Shown: positions 49,183-57,855 of the stretch, one piece after another
How positions within the stretch are numbered: the stretch's first letter is position 1
How the letters are laid out: the number at the start of each line of letters is the position of its first letter
Made by a program: the position numbers and the translations under genes
The notes under the pieces: model-generated
What the model saw: only the letters and a program-made list of their open reading frames with translations
What the model was told of the DNA's origin: nothing
Database searches by the model: none
Source: Sporanaerobacter acetigenes DSM 13106
GTDB lineage: Bacteria > Bacillota > Clostridia > Tissierellales > Sporanaerobacteraceae
DNA: 64,000 nucleotides
Reading direction: 5' to 3'
Assembly (NCBI RefSeq): GCF_900130025.1
Contig: NZ_FQXR01000011.1
Coordinates: 24,865 to 88,864 of the forward strand

Positions 49183-49936
49183 ATAATTTAGTTTGACTTT
49201 TTAAACTTTTTATAGCCAATAGAAGGCTAATAGAACTTAAAACTAATAAAAGTATTAATACAAATATAATATATTTAATATTAATATTTCCATTTAAGAT
49301 AATAAAACGTAGTGCATTAATTACATGGGTAAAAGGATTTAGTTTAACAAGAATAGAGAGTAATCCTCTAATTTCTTCTGTGGGAAATAAAGCACTACTA
49401 AGAAAAAATAATGGTAGTACTATGGCATTCATTACAGTCTCATAGATCATTTCATTTGGAAGAGTCAGGCTAATACTATATGAAATAGATGCCATAAAAA
49501 AGGCTGTCATAAAGATTAATAGTATTATAGAAATTATACTAGGTAGATTTAAAGGTATGATAATAGAGAATAATAGACTAATTAAGATCATTATTCCCAC
49601 TTCAAAAAAGGAACATAATACACCTTCTAAAATCTGACCTAATACTATAGAATACCTTTTAACTGGTGCTATTAATATGCGGTAGAAACTTCCATTGTTT
49701 TTCATAATATAATTCATCATGCCACTACTACTGCATGTAGCAAAGATTACTAATACAATTAATCCAGGAAGGATAAAGGCTGTATAGTTTTCAATACCAG
49801 TATTCTTCATAGTTTCACCTGCAACAGTACTATAGAGAACCAGCCACAAAATAGGCTGCAAAATAGTAATAAATATTGTAAATAGATTATTAAATCTTAA
49901 TTTTATATTTCTATAAAGTATAGTCATAGTATCCAT
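49181..49936 (-). CDS. ABC-2 type exporter permease
   Basis: The 251-residue protein has six hydrophobic segments and the ABC-2 permease pattern (ILQPILWLVLYSTVAG, NYTAFILPGLIVLVIFATCSSSGMM, and FLSSALFPTEEIRG near the fifth segment), as in DrrB-like drug exporters. Its start overlaps the stop of the ATPase gene by one base, so the two are translated together. Confidence 0.87.
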   Translation of the reverse strand: MDTMTILYRNIKLRFNNLFTIFITILQPILWLVLYSTVAGETMKNTGIENYTAFILPGLIVLVIFATCSSSGMMNYIMKNNGSFYRILIAPVKRYSIVLGQILEGVLCSFFEVGIMILISLLFSIIIPLNLPSIISIILLIFMTAFFMASISYSISLTLPNEMIYETVMNAIVLPLFFLSSALFPTEEIRGLLSILVKLNPFTHVINALRFIILNGNINIKYIIFVLILLLVLSSISLLLAIKSLKSQTKL

Positions 49937-50886
49937 TAGTTATTCACCTCTAAATCCTTATCAGTTAATTTTAAAAATACATCTTCTAATGAAGGTCTCC
50001 CTATTTCAATTCCATAAAAAGGTATATCATTATCTATTAAAAATCTTGTAGTCCTATTTAAATCAAATTTCCCATTATCTGTATCTATTAGAACTTTATC
50101 CTCTTTTAAAAATACCTGGGTTTTAGGATGTAATTTTTTTAATTCTTCTATATATTTTTTAGCTTTATCACCTTTAGAAAAACTTATCTTTAAAGTATCC
50201 TTGCCTAAAAAGCTACGTAATTCTAGAGGAGTACCTGTAATAATTTCTTTACCATCTTTCATAATACAGATGCTATCACTTAAAATATCAGCCTCTTCAA
50301 GATAATGGGTTGTAAGAAAAATAGTTGTATTAAAGTCACTACGAATAGTTTTCATCATATCCCACATAGCCATACGAGACTTAATGTCCATCCCTACAGT
50401 TGGCTCATCTAAAAATAAAATCTTAGGATTAGACATCATATTGAGAGCTATATCAAGCCTTCTTTTTACGCCACCAGAATAAGAGGATACAGGATAGCTT
50501 CTATATTCTTTAAGTCCAAAACTATCTATAAGTTTATCCATTCTACTAATGGCTATATCTTTTGGAACTTTATATAATCGGCTTTGAAATATCATATTTT
50601 CTTCTAGGGATAGATGAGTATCAATAGAAATTTGTTGTGCTACACAGGCTATATTAGATCTTATAGCTATTGGATTTTCATTGATATTTTCATCAAATAT
50701 TTTAATACTACCAGAATCAGCTTCTAAATACGTTGTAAGTATTTTTATTAAAGTAGATTTACCGGCTCCATTTTCTCCAAGAAGTGAAAAAGTCTCTCCT
50801 TCTTTCACTTTTAAGTTAAAATTGTTCAAAGCCTTTACACCATTTTTATATGATTTATTTAAATCTTTTACCTCAATAGCATTCAT
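49936..50886 (-). CDS. ABC exporter ATPase, DrrA-like
   Basis: The 316-residue protein has a complete nucleotide-binding domain: Walker A GENGAGKST near residue 38, signature YSGGVKRRLDIAL, Walker B ILFLDEPTVGMD and the switch His in TTHYLEEAD, followed by an accessory C-terminal domain. It is the DrrA type that pairs with one ABC-2 permease to export drugs, antibiotics or lipids. The substrate is unknown, but control by GyrI-like sensors suggests a hydrophobic drug. Confidence 0.9.
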   Translation of the reverse strand: MNAIEVKDLNKSYKNGVKALNNFNLKVKEGETFSLLGENGAGKSTLIKILTTYLEADSGSIKIFDENINENPIAIRSNIACVAQQISIDTHLSLEENMIFQSRLYKVPKDIAISRMDKLIDSFGLKEYRSYPVSSYSGGVKRRLDIALNMMSNPKILFLDEPTVGMDIKSRMAMWDMMKTIRSDFNTTIFLTTHYLEEADILSDSICIMKDGKEIITGTPLELRSFLGKDTLKISFSKGDKAKKYIEELKKLHPKTQVFLKEDKVLIDTDNGKFDLNRTTRFLIDNDIPFYGIEIGRPSLEDVFLKLTDKDLEVNN

Positions 50887-50888
50887 TA

Positions 50889-51344
50889 CTAATCCTCCAA
50901 TATAGGAAATTGGATTTCAGTTATATATTTATTAGGATTTCCCCTTAAAATCATTCCAGGTCCTTTTATAAAAACTTCACGAAAAGGTGGAACTATTATT
51001 ATTTCATTAGAATCAGCATATTTTTTTATAGCTTTATAGCCGTCTAAAAGACTTTTATAAGGGCCAATATGGGTTACACATAGAGCTTTTATTCTAGGTG
51101 TTAATTTTATCTCTATTCCATTAGCATTTGGTGTTTCTTCTGTTGGTACACATAATTCCATTTCACCTATTTTAGTCCTATGGTCCATATTTAGATAATT
51201 GAAAAATGGTGCACCATTAGTTTTTCCTCTTATAGATTTAAAGACATTTGGGAAAACCTTGTTAGCTTCAGTTACAACTCCACTATATTTCATATAGGCT
51301 ACTCTTATAGGTTCAATTTCTTTAATTTCAACTTTATAATTCAT
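50889..51344 (-). CDS. GyrI-like small-molecule-binding protein
   Basis: The 151-residue protein is a stand-alone GyrI-like domain ([62 protein letters not shown]), the fold used by BmrR and SbmC/GyrI to bind small molecules. In the operon it lies two bases before the ATPase gene. It may sequester the exported compound or assist the AraC-type sensor. Confidence 0.83.
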   Translation of the reverse strand: MNYKVEIKEIEPIRVAYMKYSGVVTEANKVFPNVFKSIRGKTNGAPFFNYLNMDHRTKIGEMELCVPTEETPNANGIEIKLTPRIKALCVTHIGPYKSLLDGYKAIKKYADSNEIIIVPPFREVFIKGPGMILRGNPNKYITEIQFPILED

Positions 51345-51347
51345 AAA

Positions 51348-52211
51348 TCAACTCTCCTTTTTATTTATTGATATCCACACTTCAGAGTGACCAGTTGTAG
51401 ACGAATCTTTTAATATAGTGTATACTTCAACATCAGGAAGCCAACCATATTCATATCCAGAAAAGGGAAGCCATTCAGTATAAAATCTTCTAAACACCTT
51501 TTGAATATCTTTTTTAAAATTACCCTCATTTTCAAATACAACCCAATTAGACTTTGGAATAAAGCATTCATACATTCCTGTAGGAGTAGGTTTATCAGTT
51601 GGAACCCCAATGTAGTAATGTATATCTTTTGGATTTTTATATACACTAACTCCAAATATGCCCTTTGGTTTTTTATTATTTAAAGAACAAATCTTTTCAA
51701 AGATATTACTTTTTAAAGTTTCTTCCCAAAATAAAGGAACTTTTCTCTGATTAGAGTCTATATCTTCTATTAGTGGAGTACGAATACCTACAAGACGAAT
51801 TTCTTTCTTTTCCTCTATATAGTAGGGCATAGGTTCATCTCCCATAATATTTATAGAAAACTTAATTCTTGGATATGCATTTAATACAGCTCCTTTCTTT
51901 TTAGCAGAACTTGGAGTTATATTGTGAACTCCTTTAAAAGCTCTGGTGAAAGAAGTTGGAGAACTATATCCATATTTCAAAGCTATATCTATAATCTTTT
52001 CATTTGTTCTTTGCAATTCAAACCCAGCCTGTGTCATTCTACGACGTCTTATATATTCAGATAAGCTAATACCAGCAATATATGAAAACATACGTTGAAA
52101 ATAAAAGGTGGAACAACAGGCAATATTAGCACATTCATCATAAGATATTTCGCCATCAAGATTCTCTTCTATATAATCTATCGCATCACTTAGATTCTTT
52201 AACCAGTCCAT
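51348..52211 (-). CDS. AraC family regulator with GyrI-like effector domain
   Basis: The 287-residue protein has an N-terminal double helix-turn-helix (AIDYIEENLDGEISYDECANIACCSTFYFQRMF, IDIALKYGYSSPTSFTRAFKGVHNITPSSAKK) and a C-terminal GyrI-like ligand domain. This is the Rob/MdrR2-like layout of drug-responsive activators. It is the first gene of the four-gene exporter operon and probably activates it. AGGAGTGAG precedes the ATG. Confidence 0.88.
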   Translation of the reverse strand: MDWLKNLSDAIDYIEENLDGEISYDECANIACCSTFYFQRMFSYIAGISLSEYIRRRRMTQAGFELQRTNEKIIDIALKYGYSSPTSFTRAFKGVHNITPSSAKKKGAVLNAYPRIKFSINIMGDEPMPYYIEEKKEIRLVGIRTPLIEDIDSNQRKVPLFWEETLKSNIFEKICSLNNKKPKGIFGVSVYKNPKDIHYYIGVPTDKPTPTGMYECFIPKSNWVVFENEGNFKKDIQKVFRRFYTEWLPFSGYEYGWLPDVEVYTILKDSSTTGHSEVWISINKKES

Positions 52212-52284
52212 TTTCTCACTCCTTAACTATAAGAATACAGCAATAATTTTTATTAAACCTTTCTTTTTATGTCCTCTTTTGTAA

Positions 52285-52313
52285 ACTTTATCTTATTAAA
52301 AAATTAGTATCAA
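52285..52313 (-). promoter_or_regulatory. Promoter of the AraC-exporter operon
   Basis: On the minus strand TTGATA (52313-52308) and TAAAGT (52290-52285) are separated by 17 bases, about 75 bases before the araC-type start. Confidence 0.55.
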
Positions 52314-52369
52314 CCCTTTAATATATTTATTAATCCTATTTCAATTTTTTAACCAGAAGAGAGAGCAAG

Positions 52370-52394
52370 TTAATGCTCCCTCTTCTGGTTAATT
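52370..52394 (-). repeat. Right copy of the 25-bp direct repeat, inside the relaxase 3' end
   Basis: Identical to 49158-49182. On the minus strand it encodes INQKREH and the stop of the relaxase, so this is the original copy. Together with 52351-52361 it also forms a long hairpin with arms AACCAGAAGAG and CTCTTCTGGTT. Confidence 0.85.
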
Positions 52395-53746
52395 TCAGGT
52401 TCCTGCCATTGCATATAAGTCTCCAAATTGGATTTTAAAAAATTAAGCTGGGAGACTTTTTCTTTTTGTTTTTGATAATTCTGATAGGCCTTTTCTTTTA
52501 ATTGTATTTGTTCTTTTAGATTCTTTTTCAAAACTGGAACAGAAACCAATAGATCCTCAGAAATTGAATCTCCTAATGCTTTTTTAGAAGCTTCAAAAAG
52601 GATTATTTCATCAGCATGTCCTTTATAAAAGGATTCTTTATCCTTCGTCATTTGCCAGGCATCATATATAGGTTTTAATCTATTATGGGTTTCTATATTC
52701 TTGATTTTCAAACTAATACTAGCAATATTATTTTCAATATTTTTAATATCAGTAGCCATATTTGTTAGTTCTAGATTTACCTTACCTATAGCACCATAGA
52801 GTTCATCTCTGGAATTAATTTGATGAATTGCCATCAAGTTTAATGTTTTAGCCATGCTTTTCAAATTATGTTGTTTTGCCCATATTTCATATCCCTTAAA
52901 TTCTTGGGCCTTTGGGTTATTTTTTAAATCAATTATCCTACCTAAATTAGAATGATTTCTTGGGCTAGTGCCATGAGATTTAGACTTTATAGGATATTTT
53001 TCTTTTCTAGATACTCGGTTTTTGATTCTTTTCTTAATATTTTCCTCTGTATAATTTTCACCAATAGTCTTAGCTCTAGTGAATCTTTCCTGCTCCTTTG
53101 CTCTGAAGGAGATATATTTACCTTCCTTAATTTCGCATCCCATTTCTTTCATTAATCTGAGAAAATCTTCCCAATCATTAGCTCTTTTAATAGCATTATC
53201 AATAGAGTATTGGAGTCGTGCTTTCCAACTTTTTCCCCTTTTTCGTTCATGATATTCTTTATATGACTTACCTTTTTCTTTCCCTTGATTTTCAATAATG
53301 GATAGTCCATATTCCGTGCAGAGTTTATCACTAATATTGCGAATTTGATGGTAGGTTTTCTTATTAGAATTATAGGCATAGCCATCAGTAAAGCTGACAT
53401 TATTAAATAATATATGGTTATGAATATGGCCTTTATCTATATGTGTTGTAAGTATATATTCATATTTTCCCTTGAGGGCCTCATCTATTAACCTTTTTCC
53501 AATTTCATGAGCTATCTCAGGTGTTAGTTTATCCTCTGGATTAAAAGATTGAATTAAATGCCTAGCTAAATTCTTAGTAGAACTATTCCATGATTGTCTA
53601 GTCATTTCAAATTCTAATGCAGCTGTTTGATGTCCACAGGCATGAGTGGAAATTAGAATTTCTTCGTCAGTTTTTTCAGGATTACAAATATATTCTATGC
53701 TTAAATCTAAGGTAGTTTTGATAGGATGGATTTTTGTAATTGCCAT
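52370..53746 (-). CDS. MobA/VirD2-type relaxase (MOBP family)
   Basis: The 458-residue protein begins MAITKIHPIKTTLDLSIEYICNPEKT, with candidate nucleophile Tyr19, and carries the metal-binding His cluster THIDKGHIHNHILF (H102, H107, H109, H111), followed by NDWEDFLRLMKEMGCEIKEGKYI. It nicks oriT and leads the transferred strand. The C-terminal half is coiled coil. It overlaps mobC by 40 bases, so the two are coupled. It is transcribed opposite to the rest of the transfer genes. Confidence 0.92.
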   Translation of the reverse strand: MAITKIHPIKTTLDLSIEYICNPEKTDEEILISTHACGHQTAALEFEMTRQSWNSSTKNLARHLIQSFNPEDKLTPEIAHEIGKRLIDEALKGKYEYILTTHIDKGHIHNHILFNNVSFTDGYAYNSNKKTYHQIRNISDKLCTEYGLSIIENQGKEKGKSYKEYHERKRGKSWKARLQYSIDNAIKRANDWEDFLRLMKEMGCEIKEGKYISFRAKEQERFTRAKTIGENYTEENIKKRIKNRVSRKEKYPIKSKSHGTSPRNHSNLGRIIDLKNNPKAQEFKGYEIWAKQHNLKSMAKTLNLMAIHQINSRDELYGAIGKVNLELTNMATDIKNIENNIASISLKIKNIETHNRLKPIYDAWQMTKDKESFYKGHADEIILFEASKKALGDSISEDLLVSVPVLKKNLKEQIQLKEKAYQNYQKQKEKVSQLNFLKSNLETYMQWQEPEINQKREH

Positions 53747-54000
53747 AATTCCTTCATCATCTCCTTAATTTCTTCTATATCTTCACTATAGATATTACTT
53801 GTGGAATTAACTCGTTTTGCTATTTGATTCATATTACTTCCAAATCGGGTCATCATAGAATTCATTTCTTTAAGAGGCATATTGTCTAATATAAATATAT
53901 GACCATCTATACCCATTTTTCTCAAATATGCTCCCATATTATTTATACCTGATTCTTTCATTTTATCTTCGATTAATTTTTTTCTTCCTCTATTTGCCAA
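53707..54000 (-). CDS. MobC-like relaxosome accessory protein
   Basis: TTG 54000 lies eight bases after AGGGAG, giving 97 residues; a GTG at 54009 overlaps the ribosome site. It shows the MobC family pattern (FILDNMPLKEMNSMMTRFGSNMNQIAKRVNSTSNIYSEDIEEIKEMMKELWQ). MobC proteins bind oriT and help melt the nick region for the relaxase encoded next. The N-terminal basic stretch is a likely ribbon-helix-helix DNA-binding part. Confidence 0.83.
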   Translation of the reverse strand: MANRGRKKLIEDKMKESGINNMGAYLRKMGIDGHIFILDNMPLKEMNSMMTRFGSNMNQIAKRVNSTSNIYSEDIEEIKEMMKELWQLQKSILSKLP

Positions 54001-54030
54001 AATATGCACTCCCTTCTACAGAGATTTTAA

Positions 54031-54125
54031 TGGGGATTGGGGATATTCCCCCAAAAAGTTATCATCAAATTTCCGGATAGGAAAGGAGAGAATAAATTGG
54101 AAGTGGGTACTCACTTCCTGTGCTT
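54031..54125. other. Candidate origin of transfer (oriT)
   Basis: The stretch just upstream of mobC-relaxase holds three inverted repeats: TTGGGG/CCCCAA (54037-54042, 54049-54054), TTCC/GGAA (54071-54083) and GGAAGTG/CACTTCC (54099-54118), followed by TGTGCTTGC. Clustered dyads beside mobC are characteristic of oriT of MOBP elements. The nick position is not determined. The rest of 54126-54268 is AT-rich with no gene visible. Confidence 0.5.
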
Positions 54126-54268
54126 GCTAATAATCTTTTAAGTAGTTCTTATAATTTAAAAACCACCATTTTTCTCATTATCTTATGTGTAAAAAACTGC
54201 TAATGGATGAAAACCAAAAGCAGTCTAATATATAAGTCTATTTAATTCTAAACTACAATGAAGCACCT

Positions 54269-54586
54269 TTAGAACCAGAATGCAAGCCCCCTACCAATTT
54301 GCCCACTTATTATTCCTAGGGTTGTTGGGAAGAAAGCTAGTATAACTTTTACAAATCCGAAAAATAGAAATAGAAGTATTATTCCTAAATAATCATAAAT
54401 GGTGTTAGAAGTTGTTACTAGCTGATAGATAAATAAGATTCCAAAGATACCCATAATAATATTTAAAAATATATTTCCTAATCCCCCGAGGATAGATACG
54501 ATTATGTTCAAACCAAGTAGTATAATTAAGGTTATAAGCATAAGGAGCTTAATTGGTATTAAAAACATATTTCCAATCAATTTCAT
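54269..54586 (-). CDS. Small hydrophobic ICE membrane protein
   Basis: ATG 54586 follows AAGGGG by nine bases, giving 105 residues. Nearly the whole chain is hydrophobic, with three to four membrane segments (FLIPIKLLMLITLIILLGLN, IFLNIIMGIFGILFIYQLV, YLGIILLFLFFGFVKVILAFF). No family is recognised. Its position next to oriT and the mobilisation genes suggests a transfer or entry-exclusion accessory, but nothing in the sequence shows this. Confidence 0.65.
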   Translation of the reverse strand: MKLIGNMFLIPIKLLMLITLIILLGLNIIVSILGGLGNIFLNIIMGIFGILFIYQLVTTSNTIYDYLGIILLFLFFGFVKVILAFFPTTLGIISGQIGRGLAFWF

Positions 54587-54695
54587 CCCAGACAACCCCT
54601 TTCAATTTTCTTAATTTAATTTTACTAAATGCTAGAATAGAAGTCAATAAAACAAGACAAATTAATGTCTAATTAATTAGGACAATTGCTTAAAT

Positions 54696-54740
54696 ATTAT
54701 AATTCATGGACAAAAAATTGTCTATAAATTATAATATAAT
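54696..54740 (+). promoter_or_regulatory. Promoter within an 18-bp dyad operator
   Basis: Arms 54696-54713 and 54718-54735 are inverted repeats (ATTATAATTCATGGACAA against TTGTCTATAAATTATAAT, two mismatches) around AAAA. They overlap a candidate TGGACA (54708-54713) and TATAAT (54730-54735). The regulator encoded next probably binds here. Confidence 0.55.
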
Positions 54741-54761
54741 TTAAGGGAGGAAATCGGGTCT

Positions 54762-55394
54762 ATGAAAACAAATCGAATGTTAGAAATTATAACTATATTA
54801 CTGAATGAAGGAGAAGTTAAAGCTAAAGATTTAGCTGAAAGATTTAATTGTACAACCAAGACTATATATAGGGATGTAGAATATATAAAAGAGAGTGGTA
54901 TACCAATTATAAGTGAAATAGGACGTAATGGTGGATTTAAAATTGGTGAAGGCGTAGCTAGAAATAATAAGACCCTTACCCTTAAGGAACAACATACTAT
55001 TATTAATGTTTTAAAAAGTTATGGTAGAATTCCAGAAGAACAATTAGATGAAATTATGACAACAATAGAAGGACTTTTTAAGGATAATACAGTTAATTGG
55101 ATAGATGGAGAATTTGCAGATCCAAAGATAAATAGTTTTTTTCAGAAACTTAAAAATGCCATTATAAACTGCAATATAGTGGAGCTAGGCTTTAAAATGG
55201 ATGATGAAGAGTTAAATATAATTAAGGTAGAACCATATCAGATTTTTATTAGGTATGATGAGTTGTATTTAAGGTTTTTTAACTTGAGGGAAGAGGCGTG
55301 GGATGAGGTTTCTTTGAAGGAAGTTGTGGAAATTAATTTATTGAAGGAAGACTTTGTGAAGAAAAATTATCCTAAGCTTTGGAATAAACTATAA
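54762..55394 (+). CDS. HTH_11/DeoR-type regulator with partial WYL domain
   Basis: The 210-residue protein opens with a winged helix (RMLEIITILLNEGEVKAKDLAERFNCTTKTIYRDVEYIKESGIPIISEIGRNGGFKI) and continues with a shortened WYL-like region (IKVEPYQIFIRYDELYLRFFNLREEAW). Full WYL regulators exceed 300 residues, so this is a compact form. WYL regulators often control defence genes. GGGAGG lies upstream. The DUF4365 gene starts 30 bases after its stop. Confidence 0.75.
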   Translation: MKTNRMLEIITILLNEGEVKAKDLAERFNCTTKTIYRDVEYIKESGIPIISEIGRNGGFKIGEGVARNNKTLTLKEQHTIINVLKSYGRIPEEQLDEIMTTIEGLFKDNTVNWIDGEFADPKINSFFQKLKNAIINCNIVELGFKMDDEELNIIKVEPYQIFIRYDELYLRFFNLREEAWDEVSLKEVVEINLLKEDFVKKNYPKLWNKL

Positions 55395-55423
55395 AATATA
55401 AAGATTCTATGGAGGTGTGTTTT

Positions 55424-57229
55424 ATGGATATCGAAATAATAGCTACTTCATCTATTGAAAAGCTTATATCTAGGAATTCATATCTTAAACCTGCTATAAA
55501 TAATAACGATAAAATTCCAGTATGGGATGGAGATGTAATTGTTTATGGTACTAAGGATTTGAACAAGAAGAAAGAAAATTTAATTGGTAGAGTTCCTGTT
55601 CAAGTAAAGGGTCATAAAGTTGAGAATATAAGTGATTCAAACTTACAGGTTATAAAGTTTAGGGTAAAAAAGGAAGATATGAAAAAATATTTGACAGATG
55701 GAGGAGTTATTTATTTTGTTGTCTATATAGATGAAGATACCGAAAAGATATTTTATAATTCTTTATTACCACTAGATTTAGAGCGTTTAATAAAAAGATA
55801 TGATAATCAAAAAACTTTTGAAATTGAATTTAAATCCTTACCTACTAAAGATAGGGAGTTAGCTGATGTATTTTTAGACTTTATACAAAATAGGAAGAGA
55901 CAGCAAGGAACATTAATTCCTGGAATCTTATATACAGATGATATTGAGAAAATTCAAAATGAAATTAAAGAATTTAAATTTAGTTATAGTACAATTGAAC
56001 CTAAAGGATCTATTCCATTTAGAGAGTTAACAACTCGGGACTTTTATTTATATGCAAAACCTAAGGGAATAGGAAATCCAATTCCATTTGAGAGAGTTAG
56101 TAATGCAATAATTAATATACAACATAAATTTAAAATATCTGTAGGAGAAAAGACTTACTATGAAGATGCATATATACAATGGGAAAAAGGACAATCAAGA
56201 ATTGTGTGTGGAAAGTCGGTAACATTAAATCTGAAAGATACTACTAGTAGTAATATAGGTCTTTTTAATATTAATGTAAAATTCAAAGGTACTCTCAATG
56301 AACAGTTAAATGATTTATACTTTATTAAAGCACTAATTAATACTGAAGAATTAATTATAGATGGACATAGTGTTCCTTATAGTAATTTTAAATTTGATAA
56401 TAATGAACACCTTTTTGCTAGAATATCAGATTTAGAATTACTAAAACAGCGTCTAGAATATTATGGAGTAAAAACTGATTTTAACCTTGAGGCTATAACA
56501 GAAGAGGATGATTTTAAAATATCATTCTTAATGGATGAAAAACCATCTATGAAAAGATACAAGATAAATTTAGCTAAAGCAGGTGTTTTAGGACTTGAAA
56601 TTGCTAACATATCTATATTGTTATTTGCAGAAGAAAATATAGAAGAAGGTTATTATAAAATTAAGAGTTATTTTGAAAATGCTTGGAAAGTAAAATATTA
56701 TTTACGGGAAACAGATGAAGACGTTCAGATGAGTCAATTTTTAATTTTGGATAAAAAAGGTCTATTAGCTGATAATATTAATTCACGAAAAATTATAGAA
56801 GATATAAAGAGAAACCATTCTGGGAATAAAAATATTGTATATGTAAATACATTTTTATTAGAAGCTATCAAAGCATATGACGAATATAGTCCCCAACAAA
56901 TGGAGCTAAGGTATTTAATAGAAAATTTATCAGAATGGCTCTATAACGAAAGTAAAGAGGATTATATTTTCTTGAATTTAGCTCAAGTAAAATATAGATT
57001 GGGTACATTAGATAAATATGATATTGATAAGATAATAGATATTGGTAAATTAAATAAAGATAACATAGAAATACAGGCAGGTATTTCAATATTGTTAAAG
57101 AAAAAGGAAGATGCAAAAGAATTAATAAAAGATATGAATTCAGAACTTAAAGATTTATTTATGTCTTATCCTATTTATCACTTATTAGAAAATAGTGAGC
57201 AACAAAATACTGCTACAAACAAGGACTAG
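55424..57229 (+). CDS. DUF4365-domain nuclease-like protein
   Basis: ATG 55424 follows GGAGGTG, giving 601 residues. The N-terminal DUF4365 domain has WDGDVIVYG and RVPVQVKGHK, a D...QxK arrangement fitting a PD-(D/E)xK nuclease fold (residues 30-70). The middle is beta-rich (YYEDAYIQWEKGQSRIVCGKS) and the C-terminal 200 residues are helical, possibly TPR-like. DUF4365 proteins are often found near restriction genes. With the preceding regulator it makes a two-gene unit; target unknown. Confidence 0.72.
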   Translation: MDIEIIATSSIEKLISRNSYLKPAINNNDKIPVWDGDVIVYGTKDLNKKKENLIGRVPVQVKGHKVENISDSNLQVIKFRVKKEDMKKYLTDGGVIYFVVYIDEDTEKIFYNSLLPLDLERLIKRYDNQKTFEIEFKSLPTKDRELADVFLDFIQNRKRQQGTLIPGILYTDDIEKIQNEIKEFKFSYSTIEPKGSIPFRELTTRDFYLYAKPKGIGNPIPFERVSNAIINIQHKFKISVGEKTYYEDAYIQWEKGQSRIVCGKSVTLNLKDTTSSNIGLFNINVKFKGTLNEQLNDLYFIKALINTEELIIDGHSVPYSNFKFDNNEHLFARISDLELLKQRLEYYGVKTDFNLEAITEEDDFKISFLMDEKPSMKRYKINLAKAGVLGLEIANISILLFAEENIEEGYYKIKSYFENAWKVKYYLRETDEDVQMSQFLILDKKGLLADNINSRKIIEDIKRNHSGNKNIVYVNTFLLEAIKAYDEYSPQQMELRYLIENLSEWLYNESKEDYIFLNLAQVKYRLGTLDKYDIDKIIDIGKLNKDNIEIQAGISILLKKKEDAKELIKDMNSELKDLFMSYPIYHLLENSEQQNTATNKD

Positions 57230-57241
57230 CCCAAGCTAGTC

Positions 57242-57832
57242 CTACCACTTCTTCCTATAACTCAAATCAAACTGATCATCAATCCATTGGGGAAGGCTTT
57301 TTGAAGCCTTTTCAGTGGATTTCTGTTTTTCTCTTTGTTCCATTGCCTCTTTTGATAAGTCTCTCGTTTCAATACATACACCGTTTTCAAATATAAATTC
57401 TTCTAAGTATTCATATTTGAAAGGATGCTGAAATCCCATGTGAACGTAGAGCTTATCAATGAAATTATCGCCTATAAGAAAGGCTCCTGTATAGGGGATA
57501 GGTAGATTTATATTTTCATAAGCTAGATTGCTAGCTATGGCATATATATTTTCTTTCCAATTATCTATTTCAAAAGGTTTTACTCAAGGTTTTACTCCAT
57601 GTATCATTGGGGGAACTTCACCACCATTATTTGTGTAAAGATCCCTTAGGAATAGATTATTATTTTCATCTATAGCAAATATGGCTATATAACCTCGCCA
57701 ACAAGCACTGCAATTGGATATAGGGTTCAAACCAAATCTTCCAAAATCAAAAAAGCTTTCGGGATCCTCTATAGCTACTATGTCCAAATCATTTTTACCA
57801 AGTCTCAATTTATCATTTATTTGTGCAGTCAT
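57242..57832 (-). pseudogene. Gene after immA interrupted by a duplication-born TGA
   Basis: From ATG 57832, preceded by AAGGAGGG, the frame runs MTAQINDKLRLGKNDLDIVA... to HGVKP, meets TGA (minus strand, plus positions 57586-57584), then continues in the same frame (VKPFEIDNWKENIYAI...) to a stop at 57242. Without the TGA the product would be about 191 residues. The stop sits exactly at the junction of two tandem copies of a 12-bp unit. No family is recognised; it is the third gene of the XRE-ImmA operon. Confidence 0.75.
57574..57597. repeat. 12-bp tandem duplication creating an in-frame stop
   Basis: AAGGTTTTACTC occurs twice in a row (57574-57585, 57586-57597). On the minus strand this reads GTA AAA CCT TGA GTA AAA CCT; losing one copy restores GTA AAA CCT TTT GAA with no stop. 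Confidence 0.9.
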
Positions 57833-57855
57833 ATTGCCCTCCTTTAATGGATTTA

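Noticed and set aside
49158..52394. The 25-bp repeats as ends of an insertion sequence or integron cassette.
   Set aside because: They are direct, not inverted, contain relaxase codons, and no transposase or integrase lies between them.
52351..52394. The long hairpin at the relaxase end as a rho-independent terminator.
   Set aside because: On the relaxase strand it is followed by an A-run, not a T-run.
57584..57586. The in-frame TGA could encode selenocysteine.
   Set aside because: The TGA lies exactly at the junction of a 12-bp duplication and no SECIS-like hairpin is evident after it.
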